DNA of 8,154 nucleotides from Desulfobulbaceae bacterium (GTDB taxonomy: Bacteria; Desulfobacterota; Desulfobulbia; Desulfobulbales; UBA5123). Position 1 is the first letter of the stretch, and every line of letters begins with the position of its first letter. The notes beneath the pieces are model-generated. The model made no database searches, was not told where the DNA came from, and worked only from the letters and a program-made list of their open reading frames with translations. This document shows positions 1-4,239 of this stretch, in pieces. The DNA is taken from positions 1-8,154 of the forward strand of contig JAOUHH010000125.1 in the NCBI GenBank assembly GCA_029865195.1, read 5' to 3'. The position numbers and the translations under genes are program-made.

Positions 1-116
1 TCACCATCAATGGCGAACTGATCACCCCGATCGCCATGGAGAAAGAGCTTCGTTTCGCAATTCGCGAAGGTGGCCGGACCGTAGGCGCCGGCGTAATCCA
101 CGAAATCATCGAATAA
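1..116 (+). CDS. tuf: Elongation factor Tu, C-terminal fragment
   Basis: Only the last 37 codons lie in the window, read in frame from position 3 to the TAA at 114-116. The end of the protein reads FAIREGGRTVGAGVIHEIIE, which is the characteristic C-terminus of EF-Tu domain III. EF-Tu is the cytoplasmic GTPase that delivers aminoacyl-tRNA to the ribosomal A site. The GTP-binding domain is upstream of the window and cannot be checked. A tuf gene just before rpmG, tRNA-Trp, secE and nusG is a common bacterial arrangement, which supports the call. Whether a second tuf copy exists elsewhere cannot be judged here. Confidence 0.96.
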   Translation, partial: TINGELITPIAMEKELRFAIREGGRTVGAGVIHEIIE

Positions 117-123
117 GGTTGAA

Positions 124-140
124 CGGTGAACCTCTCACCG
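124..140 (+). other. Small hairpin between tuf and rpmG
   Basis: CGGTGA (124-129) pairs perfectly with TCACCG (135-140) around a five-base loop, and a loose T-containing stretch (CAATTTGTTT) follows. It sits right after the tuf stop codon. It could be a weak terminator or a processing or stability element between tuf and rpmG. The stem is short and the T-run is broken, so termination is not established. Confidence 0.35.
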
Positions 141-175
141 GCAATTTGTTTGAGTTATAGATAGGAAGACAGGCT

Positions 176-325
176 ATGCGTGATATCATCACCCTTGGTT
201 GTACGGAGTGCAAACGCCGTAACTACACGACCACCAAGAACAAGCGGAAAACGCCGCAAAAGCTCGAGTTTAAGAAATACTGCCGCTTTTGCCGGTCCCA
301 TACCCTGCACAAGGAAACCAAGTAG
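176..325 (+). CDS. rpmG: 50S ribosomal protein L33, zinc-ribbon form
   Basis: This 49-residue protein belongs to the L33 family, a small component of the large ribosomal subunit near the E site. Two CxxC pairs are visible, C9-x-x-C12 and C36-x-x-C39. They mark the zinc-binding (C+) form of L33; many bacteria also, or instead, carry a zinc-free paralogue lacking these cysteines. The central segment RRNYTTTKNKRKTPQKLEFK is typical of the family. The ATG at 176 is preceded by AGGAAG (163-168) at good spacing, and the length is normal. The gene follows tuf by 59 bases and precedes tRNA-Trp by 8 bases, so it probably shares a transcript with both. In other bacteria C+ L33 can be linked to zinc supply, but nothing here (for example a Zur box) shows such control. 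Confidence 0.95.
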   Translation: MRDIITLGCTECKRRNYTTTKNKRKTPQKLEFKKYCRFCRSHTLHKETK

Positions 326-333
326 CAGTCGGG

Positions 334-409
334 AGGCCAGTAGCTCTAATGGTAGAGCACCGGACTCCAAATCCGGGGGTTGGGGGTTCGAGTCCCTCCT
401 GGCCTGCCA
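334..409 (+). tRNA. trnW: tRNA-Trp (anticodon CCA)
   Basis: A full cloverleaf can be folded by eye. The acceptor stem AGGCCAG (334-340) pairs with CTGGCCT (399-405). The D stem GCTC (343-346) pairs with GAGC (355-358). The anticodon stem CCGGA (360-364) pairs with TCCGG (372-376) around loop CTCCAAA, which places anticodon CCA at 367-369. The T stem GGGGG (382-386) pairs with CCCTC (394-398, one G-U) around TTCGAGT. The discriminator base is G406 and the terminal CCA (407-409) is encoded. The anticodon reads UGG, so this is tryptophan tRNA. It lies 8 bases after rpmG, implying release from a polycistronic transcript by RNase P and 3' processing. tRNA-Trp between tuf/rpmG and secE is a familiar bacterial arrangement. 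Confidence 0.97.
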
Positions 410-420
410 CCTTTCGGGAT

Positions 421-466
421 GCTTCGCCCTTTCGTCTGGAAGACAGGGGCGAAGCTCTCTGTTTTT
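421..466 (+). terminator. Terminator-like hairpin after tRNA-Trp
   Basis: GCTTCGCCC (421-429) pairs perfectly with GGGCGAAGC (447-455). Two further pairs (T430-G446, T431-A445) extend the stem, and above a small bulge GTCT (434-437) can pair with AGAC (441-444). A run of five T (462-466) follows after six bases. The position, 12 bases past the tRNA CCA end, suits a full or partial Rho-independent terminator separating the tuf-rpmG-tRNA unit from secE-nusG. The gap between stem and T-run weakens the case. It might instead be a processing hairpin for the tRNA 3' trailer. Confidence 0.5.
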
Positions 467-494
467 GTGTGGATGCGGTGCGGAGAGTCGGAGT

Positions 495-523
495 TTCGCC
501 TGTTAGTGCCGAAAGGCTAATAT
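495..523 (+). promoter_or_regulatory. Weak sigma70-like promoter candidate upstream of secE
   Basis: TAATAT (518-523, within TAATATTAT) could be a -10 box, with TTCGCC (495-500) at 17-base spacing as a poor -35 (three of six consensus bases). It lies downstream of the terminator-like hairpin and about 30 bases before secE, where a promoter for secE-nusG would be expected. The same bases can also form a GNRA-capped hairpin (GCC-GAAA-GGC, 508-517), so the signal may be structural. This is an inference from position and a weak match. Confidence 0.22.
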
Positions 524-551
524 TATCGTCGCGGACGGATTCGTAGATACC

Positions 552-812
552 ATGACCACCAAAATGGAAAAGTCCAGCACAGGGAAAAAGGCGTCTGAGG
601 ACGTTGGTGGCAAGCAGGCCGGATTTGGCATGACGCGCGTCAATAAGTTTATCGACGACGTCAAGAGCGAGTTCGGCAAGATTGTCTGGCCCAACAAAAA
701 ACAGACCATGGGCTCCACCGTCGTGGTGTTTGTTCTGGTGGCGCTTATTTCGGTCTATTTAGGCGCTGTGGACCTTTTTCTTGGCAAGTTTATAGGATAC
801 GTACTCGGGTAG
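552..812 (+). CDS. secE: Preprotein translocase subunit SecE
   Basis: SecE is the small membrane subunit that clamps SecY in the SecYEG protein-export channel of the inner membrane. The predicted product has 86 residues. The core from about residue 27 to the end matches single-span SecE: an amphipathic helix (VNKFIDDVKSEFGKIVWP) with the conserved WP pair at 46-47, then a hydrophobic helix (about residues 57-78, VVVFVLVALISVYLG). Residues 1-26 are a polar, lysine- and glycine-rich extension, probably disordered. Three starts are possible: ATG at 552, M5, and M27 at 630, which would give a compact 60-residue protein. None has a strong Shine-Dalgarno sequence; I chose 552 as the longest form and because extensions of this kind occur in related proteins. 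The gene precedes nusG by 42 bases, the usual bacterial pairing. Confidence 0.92.
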   Translation: MTTKMEKSSTGKKASEDVGGKQAGFGMTRVNKFIDDVKSEFGKIVWPNKKQTMGSTVVVFVLVALISVYLGAVDLFLGKFIGYVLG

Positions 813-854
813 GTTGAGATACCGAGCCGGATACGCGATACGGGACGCAGAAAT

Positions 855-1385
855 ATGGCACGTCAATGGTATATACTTCACACTTATTCCGGGTTTGAGG
901 AGAAGGTAAAGTCGGCACTGCAGGAGCGTATCCGGCAGGCAGGCCAGGAAGAGATGTTCGGAGAGATCCTGGTCCCCACCGAGCAGGTGGTGGAGATGGT
1001 CAAGGGGTCAAAGAAGACCTCTGCCCGCAAGTTCTTTCCGGGCTACATCCTGATCAATGTCGATTTGAACGACGAAACCTGGCATACGGTGCGTGATACC
1101 CCCAAGGTGACAGGCTTTGTCGGCAATGACCTGAATCCCGAGGCCTTGTCCGATGCGGATGCGATGAAGATCATCGGCCGGATCAAGGATGGCGCCCTCA
1201 AGCCGAAACCGAAGGTGATGTACGAGGTTGGCGACAGCGTCAGGGTTACGGACGGGCCGTTCTCCAATTTCCAGGGTGTTGTGGATGAGGTATTTCCTGA
1301 CAAGGGTCGGGTAAGGGTTCTGGTCAGTATTTTTGGGCGGGAAACACCGGTTGAGCTTGAATTCATTCAGGTGTCGAAAGGGTAA
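855..1385 (+). CDS. nusG: Transcription termination/antitermination factor NusG
   Basis: NusG binds RNA polymerase during elongation, alters pausing, and links polymerase to Rho or to ribosomal protein S10. The 176-residue product has the usual two domains. The NGN domain begins at WYILHTYSGFEEKVKSAL (residues 5-22) and includes the KFFPGYILINVDL strand-loop typical of the polymerase-binding face. The C-terminal KOW domain spans roughly residues 125-175, with VTDGPFSNFQGVVDEV at its core and RETPVELEFIQV at the end. Length is normal, with no domain II insert of the kind seen in some other phyla. ATG at 855 is preceded only by a weak purine stretch (GGGACGCAG). It sits between secE and rplK, the expected place, and is probably co-transcribed with secE. 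Confidence 0.97.
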   Translation: MARQWYILHTYSGFEEKVKSALQERIRQAGQEEMFGEILVPTEQVVEMVKGSKKTSARKFFPGYILINVDLNDETWHTVRDTPKVTGFVGNDLNPEALSDADAMKIIGRIKDGALKPKPKVMYEVGDSVRVTDGPFSNFQGVVDEVFPDKGRVRVLVSIFGRETPVELEFIQVSKG

Positions 1386-1392
1386 CATCGAT

Positions 1393-1476
1393 CACGAAAG
1401 TCGTTCGTGTCGGTAAGTCATGCCATCGGGCATGGGCGGCGATGGACTGCACCTTGTTGGAAGGTAGCCAGCATCG
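1393..1476 (+). promoter_or_regulatory. Structured leader before rplK, candidate L1 control region
   Basis: Three consecutive hairpins fill much of the 134-base nusG-rplK spacer. The first pairs CACGAA (1393-1398) with TTCGTG (1404-1409). The second pairs CATGCC (1419-1424) with GGCATG (1429-1434) around an ATCG loop. The third is a composite: CGATG (1440-1444) with CATCG (1472-1476), a GA bulge, CTG (1447-1449) with CAG (1469-1471), an asymmetric internal loop, then ACCTT (1451-1455) with AAGGT (1461-1465). Ribosomal protein L1 is known to repress the rplKA mRNA by binding a helix / asymmetric loop / helix element that resembles its 23S rRNA site. The third hairpin has that general shape and is the best candidate. 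I did not verify the conserved L1-contact bases, so the regulatory role is inferred. Confidence 0.45.
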
Positions 1477-1519
1477 GCGGGCCGGGCGAGAAAACATATT
1501 GCTAATGTAGGTGAGAATT

Positions 1520-1945
1520 ATGGCAAAGAAGATCACAGGATATATCAAGCTTCAGATCCCGGCCGGCAAGGCAAACCCTTCGCCTCCGGTGGGACCGGCA
1601 CTCGGTCAGAAAGGTGTCAATATCATGGAATTCTGCAAGGCGTTCAACGCCAAGACGCAGGCAGCCGGAGATTTCATCATCCCGGTGGTCATTACCGTCT
1701 ATGCAGACCGTTCCTTCTCCTTCATCACCAAGACCCCGCCGGCTTCGACCCTGTTGTTCAAGGCAGTCAATGCCAAGAAGGGTTCCAGCAACCCGAAGAA
1801 AGACCGTATCGCAACCATCGGCAAGGATAAGATCCGTGAAATCGCCGAGACCAAGATGCCGGATCTCAACGCCTATGACATCGACGCCGCAATCAAGATC
1901 ATTGAAGGTACTGCCCGGAGTTGCGGCATTACCGTCATGGAATAG
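1520..1945 (+). CDS. rplK: 50S ribosomal protein L11
   Basis: L11 binds the GTPase-associated region of 23S rRNA at the base of the stalk, where it helps factor-driven GTP hydrolysis and stringent-response signalling by RelA. The product has 141 residues, a typical length for the family. The N-terminal domain carries the signature LQIPAGKANPSPPVGPALGQ (residues 11-30) with its proline-rich helix, followed by KGVNIMEFCKAFN (31-43). The C-terminal rRNA-binding domain ends with GTARSCGITVME. I chose ATG at 1520 because MAKKITGYIKLQ is the standard L11 start and AGGTGAG (1509-1515) is a suitable Shine-Dalgarno sequence. An in-frame GTG at 1511 would add three residues and lies inside that Shine-Dalgarno sequence. 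It pairs with rplA downstream, the classic L11 operon. Confidence 0.97.
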   Translation: MAKKITGYIKLQIPAGKANPSPPVGPALGQKGVNIMEFCKAFNAKTQAAGDFIIPVVITVYADRSFSFITKTPPASTLLFKAVNAKKGSSNPKKDRIATIGKDKIREIAETKMPDLNAYDIDAAIKIIEGTARSCGITVME

Positions 1946-1961
1946 AAATTGTTGCAACCTT

Positions 1962-1984
1962 CACGTCGGGCATGCCCGAGCGTG
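1962..1984 (+). other. Intercistronic hairpin between rplK and rplA
   Basis: The perfect 14-base inverted repeat TCGGGCATGCCCGA (1966-1979) is flanked by CACG (1962-1965) and CGTG (1981-1984). Together they form a longer stem with one bulged G (1980) and a CATG loop. No T-run follows, so it is not a typical terminator. It may set mRNA stability or the translational coupling of L11 and L1. A second small palindrome, CCGTTAACGG, lies at 1989-1998. Confidence 0.5.
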
Positions 1985-2038
1985 AACGCCGTTAACGGGG
2001 AGGCGACAAGCTAACTACCCAAACCATGGAGAACAGAA

Positions 2039-2749
2039 ATGCCTAAGCGCGGTAAGAATTACAAGAAGAGTGTCGAGGGTATCGACACCAGTGCCATCTT
2101 TCCCTTTGCAGAGGCGGTTGAAGCCCTGCTTCGTTCCAAATACGCCAAATTCGACGAGTCGTTCGATGTAGCCGTTCGCCTCGGCGTCGACCCCCGGCAT
2201 GCCGACCAGAATGTGCGCAGCAGTTTGATGCTGCCGCATGGTACCGGCAAGACTGAAAGGGTTCTTGTCTTCGCCAAGGGCGAAAAGGTGCAGGAGGCGT
2301 TGGACGCCGGCGCCGATTTCGCCGGCAACGACGATCTGGTCGAGAAGATTCAGGGCGGCTGGCTCGAGTTCGATAAAACCATCGCCACCCCGGACATGAT
2401 GGGCACCGTCGGCAAGATCGGTCGCCTCCTCGGACCGCGCGGCTTGATGCCCAACGCCAAGCTTGGCACCGTTACCTTTGATGTCGGCCGCGTCGTCGGC
2501 GAGATCAAGTCCGGCAAGATCGACTTCAAGGTCGACAAGGCAGGCGTCGTCCATGCCATGGTCGGCAAGGTTTCCTTCGGCCCCGAAAAGCTGCAGGCAA
2601 ACATCCTTGCCTTCATTGACCGTCTTATTCAGTTGAAGCCTTCTTCCAGCAAGGGTGTGTATCTTAAGTCCATTTCCCTTACCACCACCATGGGTCCCGG
2701 CCTCAAGGTCGATCCCAACGAAGTGCGCGTACTGATCAAGGGCGCATGA
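2039..2749 (+). CDS. rplA: 50S ribosomal protein L1
   Basis: L1 forms the mobile L1 stalk of the large subunit, which guides deacylated tRNA out of the E site. In many bacteria it also represses translation of its own rplKA mRNA. The product has 236 residues, normal for L1. It starts MPKRGKNYKKS and contains LPHGTGK in domain I (about residues 66-72). The L1 signature in domain II, MMGTVGKIGRLLGPRGLMPN, spans residues 120-139; the usual following Pro is Ala here (NAKLGTVT), a mild variation. The second half of domain I returns near the end (SISLTTTMGPGLKVD). ATG at 2039 follows a GGAG at about 2027-2030. It lies 93 bases after rplK, the spacer holding a hairpin, so the two are probably co-transcribed. 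A long structured leader follows. Confidence 0.97.
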   Translation: MPKRGKNYKKSVEGIDTSAIFPFAEAVEALLRSKYAKFDESFDVAVRLGVDPRHADQNVRSSLMLPHGTGKTERVLVFAKGEKVQEALDAGADFAGNDDLVEKIQGGWLEFDKTIATPDMMGTVGKIGRLLGPRGLMPNAKLGTVTFDVGRVVGEIKSGKIDFKVDKAGVVHAMVGKVSFGPEKLQANILAFIDRLIQLKPSSSKGVYLKSISLTTTMGPGLKVDPNEVRVLIKGA

Positions 2750-2967
2750 TGCGAATTTCGCAACGGTGTTTCGCCTAAGCGGCGGGCGCCGTTGTCGTAG
2801 TTTGTTGAGTTGTAGAGAGAACCAAGCAGTTAAGATGTCGAAGACAGCGGGTACTGAGCAAGTTTAATCGTTTGCGTACTTAGCGTACGGAAACGGCCTG
2901 CCGAGACTACAAACGTTGTAGTTATTGGTTGAATCTGTCCTGTATTTCAAGGCCTGATTTTGCCTCT

Positions 2968-3007
2968 GCGGCGACCTTTTTGTCCCGGTCGACCTCGGCT
3001 GCTTTTT
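2968..3007 (+). terminator. Possible attenuator just upstream of rplJ
   Basis: GCGGC (2968-2972) can pair with GCTGC (2998-3002, one G-U) and GACC (2973-2976) with GGTC (2987-2990), with a seven-base bulge on the right arm. Five T (3003-3007) follow the stem directly. This is the layout of a Rho-independent terminator, though an imperfect one. At the end of the rplJ leader it could act as an attenuator for rplJL. The bulge makes its strength uncertain. Confidence 0.35.
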
Positions 3008-3017
3008 AACATATAAA
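2989..3017 (+). promoter_or_regulatory. Possible sigma70 promoter for rplJL-rpoB
   Basis: TCGACC (2989-2994, four of six -35 consensus bases) and TATAAA (3012-3017, five of six -10 bases) are 17 bases apart. They lie in a clearly A+T-rich patch (3003-3035) that stands out from the surrounding sequence. Transcription would start near 3024, giving a short leader to rplJ. Such a promoter would bypass the structured leader, so it competes with the attenuator reading of the same bases. The evidence is only sequence resemblance. Confidence 0.3.
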
Positions 3018-3032
3018 TGTACAACAAGTTAA

Positions 3033-3040
3033 AAGGAGGT
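3033..3040 (+). promoter_or_regulatory. Strong ribosome binding site of rplJ
   Basis: AAGGAGGT is a perfect complement to the anti-Shine-Dalgarno end of 16S rRNA. The GGAGG core ends nine bases before the TTG start at 3049. Its strength may offset the weak TTG codon. Together with the in-frame TAG at 3040-3042 it fixes the start of rplJ. Confidence 0.85.
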
Positions 3041-3048
3041 AGAGGACT

Positions 3049-3576
3049 TTGAATCGAGAGGAAAAAGCGTCGGTTGTCGAAGAGCTGCAGGGCAAGCTGT
3101 CCCAGGCCAATCTCGCTGTTGTCGCTAACTACCAAGGCCTTAACGTTTCTGCATTCGAGGAACTGCGCCGGGAACTGAAAAAGAACGATTCCGAGGTTCG
3201 GGTCGCCAAGAATACGCTTCTGCGTAAGGCGGTGCAGGGAACATCTCTGGAAGCGCTTGTCCCTTATTTCAAGGGGACAACGGCAATCGCCGTGTCTTAT
3301 GCAGATCCGGTCGCATCGGCCAAGGCGGTTACAAACTTCGTCAAGGACCATCCGGAATTTGAGATTCGTTCCGCGTGTCTCGACGGCAAGGAATTGAGCG
3401 CGGATGCACTGGTGGCGCTCTCCAAGCTGCCGAGCAAGGAAGTGCTGCTGTCGCAGTTGCTCTCCGTCATGCAGGCGGTGCCTACCGGATTTGTCCGGGT
3501 GCTCAACGGTGTTCCCCAGAAGATGGTCTACCTGTTGCAGGCCATCAGTGACAACAAGAATCAGGCAGCAAACTAA
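3049..3576 (+). CDS. rplJ: 50S ribosomal protein L10 (TTG start)
   Basis: L10 anchors the L7/L12 stalk dimers on the large subunit next to L11, and with L7/L12 usually represses its own mRNA. The product has 175 residues, normal for L10. Its N-terminal domain shows MNREEKASVVEELQGKLSQA followed by the family pattern AVVANYQGLNVSAFEELRRELK and VRVAKNTLLRKAV. The C-terminal helix that recruits L7/L12 dimers is near residues 138-172 (LLSQLLSVMQAVPTGFVRVL, then YLLQAI). The start is TTG at 3049: an in-frame TAG ends at 3042, only two sense codons (AGG, ACT) lie between, no ATG occurs until deep in the protein, and MNREEK is a normal L10 beginning. rplL follows after 39 bases with its own good Shine-Dalgarno sequence, so the two form one operon. 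Confidence 0.97.
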   Translation: MNREEKASVVEELQGKLSQANLAVVANYQGLNVSAFEELRRELKKNDSEVRVAKNTLLRKAVQGTSLEALVPYFKGTTAIAVSYADPVASAKAVTNFVKDHPEFEIRSACLDGKELSADALVALSKLPSKEVLLSQLLSVMQAVPTGFVRVLNGVPQKMVYLLQAISDNKNQAAN

Positions 3577-3615
3577 AATCAATTACCATAGAAGTAATTT
3601 CAGGAGGATATTCCC

Positions 3616-3996
3616 ATGGCAGTAACCAAAGCTGATGTTGTTGAATTCATTGCAAACATGACCGTTCTTGAGCTTTCCGAGCTTGTTAAGGAAATGGAAG
3701 AGAAATTCGGTGTTTCCGCTGCCGCTCCCGTAGCCGTTGCCGCCGCTGGTCCGGTTGCCGAGGCCGGTGCAGCCGCCGAGGAGAAGACCGAGTTTGACGT
3801 TGTTCTTGCCAGCGCTGGCGACAAGAAGATCAACGTCATTAAAGAGGTTCGCGCCATCACCGGTCTGGGCCTGAAGGAAGCCAAGGACATGGTTGAGGGT
3901 GCACCCGCTACCTTGAAGGAAGGCGTAACCAAGGACGAGGCCGAGGATATCAAGAAGAAGATCGAGGCCGCCGGCGGTACCGTTCAGGTTAAGTAG
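3616..3996 (+). CDS. rplL: 50S ribosomal protein L7/L12
   Basis: L7/L12 is the multi-copy acidic stalk protein that recruits translational GTPases to the ribosome. The product has 126 residues, a normal size. The N-terminal dimerisation domain covers about residues 1-33 (VVEFIANMTVLELSELVKEM). An alanine-, valine- and proline-rich hinge follows (about 37-57). The C-terminal globular domain, from about residue 58, carries the factor-binding surface KKINVIKEVRAITGLGLKEA and ends VEGAPATLKEGVTKDEAEDI followed by the final helix and strand. AGGAGG at 3602-3607 lies eight bases before ATG 3616, a strong site that fits the need for several L7/L12 copies per L10. It is co-transcribed with rplJ and precedes rpoB. 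Confidence 0.98.
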   Translation: MAVTKADVVEFIANMTVLELSELVKEMEEKFGVSAAAPVAVAAAGPVAEAGAAAEEKTEFDVVLASAGDKKINVIKEVRAITGLGLKEAKDMVEGAPATLKEGVTKDEAEDIKKKIEAAGGTVQVK

Positions 3997-4038
3997 TACC
4001 TGGAGAAATGCAACGAACTGTCTCATTGTAAAACGACA

Positions 4039-4064
4039 CTCCGACCTTTTGCTTGAGGTCGGAG
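4039..4064 (+). other. Hairpin 1 in the rplL-rpoB spacer
   Basis: CTCCGACCT (4039-4047) pairs perfectly with AGGTCGGAG (4056-4064) over nine base pairs, around an eight-base loop TTTGCTTG. No T-run follows, so it is not a classical terminator. It lies 43 bases after the rplL stop. In E. coli the rplL-rpoB spacer contains an RNase III processing hairpin; a similar processing or 3'-end-protecting role is possible here. Confidence 0.6.
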
Positions 4065-4081
4065 GATCCACATAAAGCAAG

Positions 4082-4120
4082 AGCGCTACGGTGGGTAATC
4101 CACCGTAGCGTTGTTGCGTT
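4082..4120 (+). terminator. Hairpin 2 in the rplL-rpoB spacer, candidate partial terminator
   Basis: CGCTACGGTGG (4084-4094) pairs perfectly with CCACCGTAGCG (4100-4110), an 11-bp stem with a five-base loop GTAAT. It can be extended by G4083-T4111 and A4082-T4112. A mixed T-rich tail (TTGTTGCGTT, 4111-4120) follows. This is the strongest hairpin in the window. In E. coli an attenuator between rplL and rpoB lets only part of the transcripts continue, so that polymerase is made in far smaller amounts than L7/L12. The position and the imperfect T-tract fit such a partial terminator. The remaining spacer to rpoB (4121-4239) shows nothing I can name. Confidence 0.6.
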
Positions 4121-4239
4121 CTTAAGGCGGAGCGGTCCTGCAGCCGGATGGTTGAGGTCGCCCGCATGCGCGATGAGGGTCTGTGGCTGAGAGGAATATC
4201 TCCTTTCCGCGCACGAAACTCACACGGGGGCATTACTGA

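Larger units (their letters stand above)
2750..3048 (+). promoter_or_regulatory. Structured rplJ leader region, candidate L10-L7/L12 control site
   Basis: These 299 bases contain no convincing gene but several strong stem-loops. One pairs CAACGGTG (2761-2768) with CGCCGTTG (2787-2794) and contains an inner CGCC/GGCG stem. A second pairs CGTTT (2869-2873) with AAACG (2891-2895), then after a G-G mismatch CGTAC (2875-2879) with GTACG (2885-2889), loop TTAGC. A third pairs ACTACAA (2906-2912) with TTGTAGT (2916-2922). Upstream, GTTGTAG (2809-2815) repeats the right arm of the third stem and could compete for its left arm. In other bacteria the L10-L7/L12 complex binds a long rplJ leader to control rplJL, by translation in E. 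coli and by attenuation in B. subtilis. Length, position and folding fit that role. I did not match a specific L10-leader consensus. Confidence 0.6.

Noticed and set aside
180..506. Plus-strand frame of 108 codons running across rpmG, tRNA-Trp and the following spacer
   Set aside because: It overlaps a clear L33 gene in another frame and reads through a complete tRNA, so it cannot be a real protein gene.
1511..1519. Alternative GTG start for rplK three codons upstream
   Set aside because: The GTG lies within the AGGTGAG Shine-Dalgarno sequence, and the standard L11 N-terminus begins at ATG 1520.
1989..1998. Palindrome CCGTTAACGG as a repressor operator
   Set aside because: It is only ten bases long, lies between two co-transcribed genes rather than at a promoter, and no second copy was noticed.
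2947..3582. A 211-codon minus-strand frame covering rplJ and part of its leader
   Set aside because: It is antisense to L10 and has no family features. The part extending into the leader does not help it, because the start and length are explained by chance.
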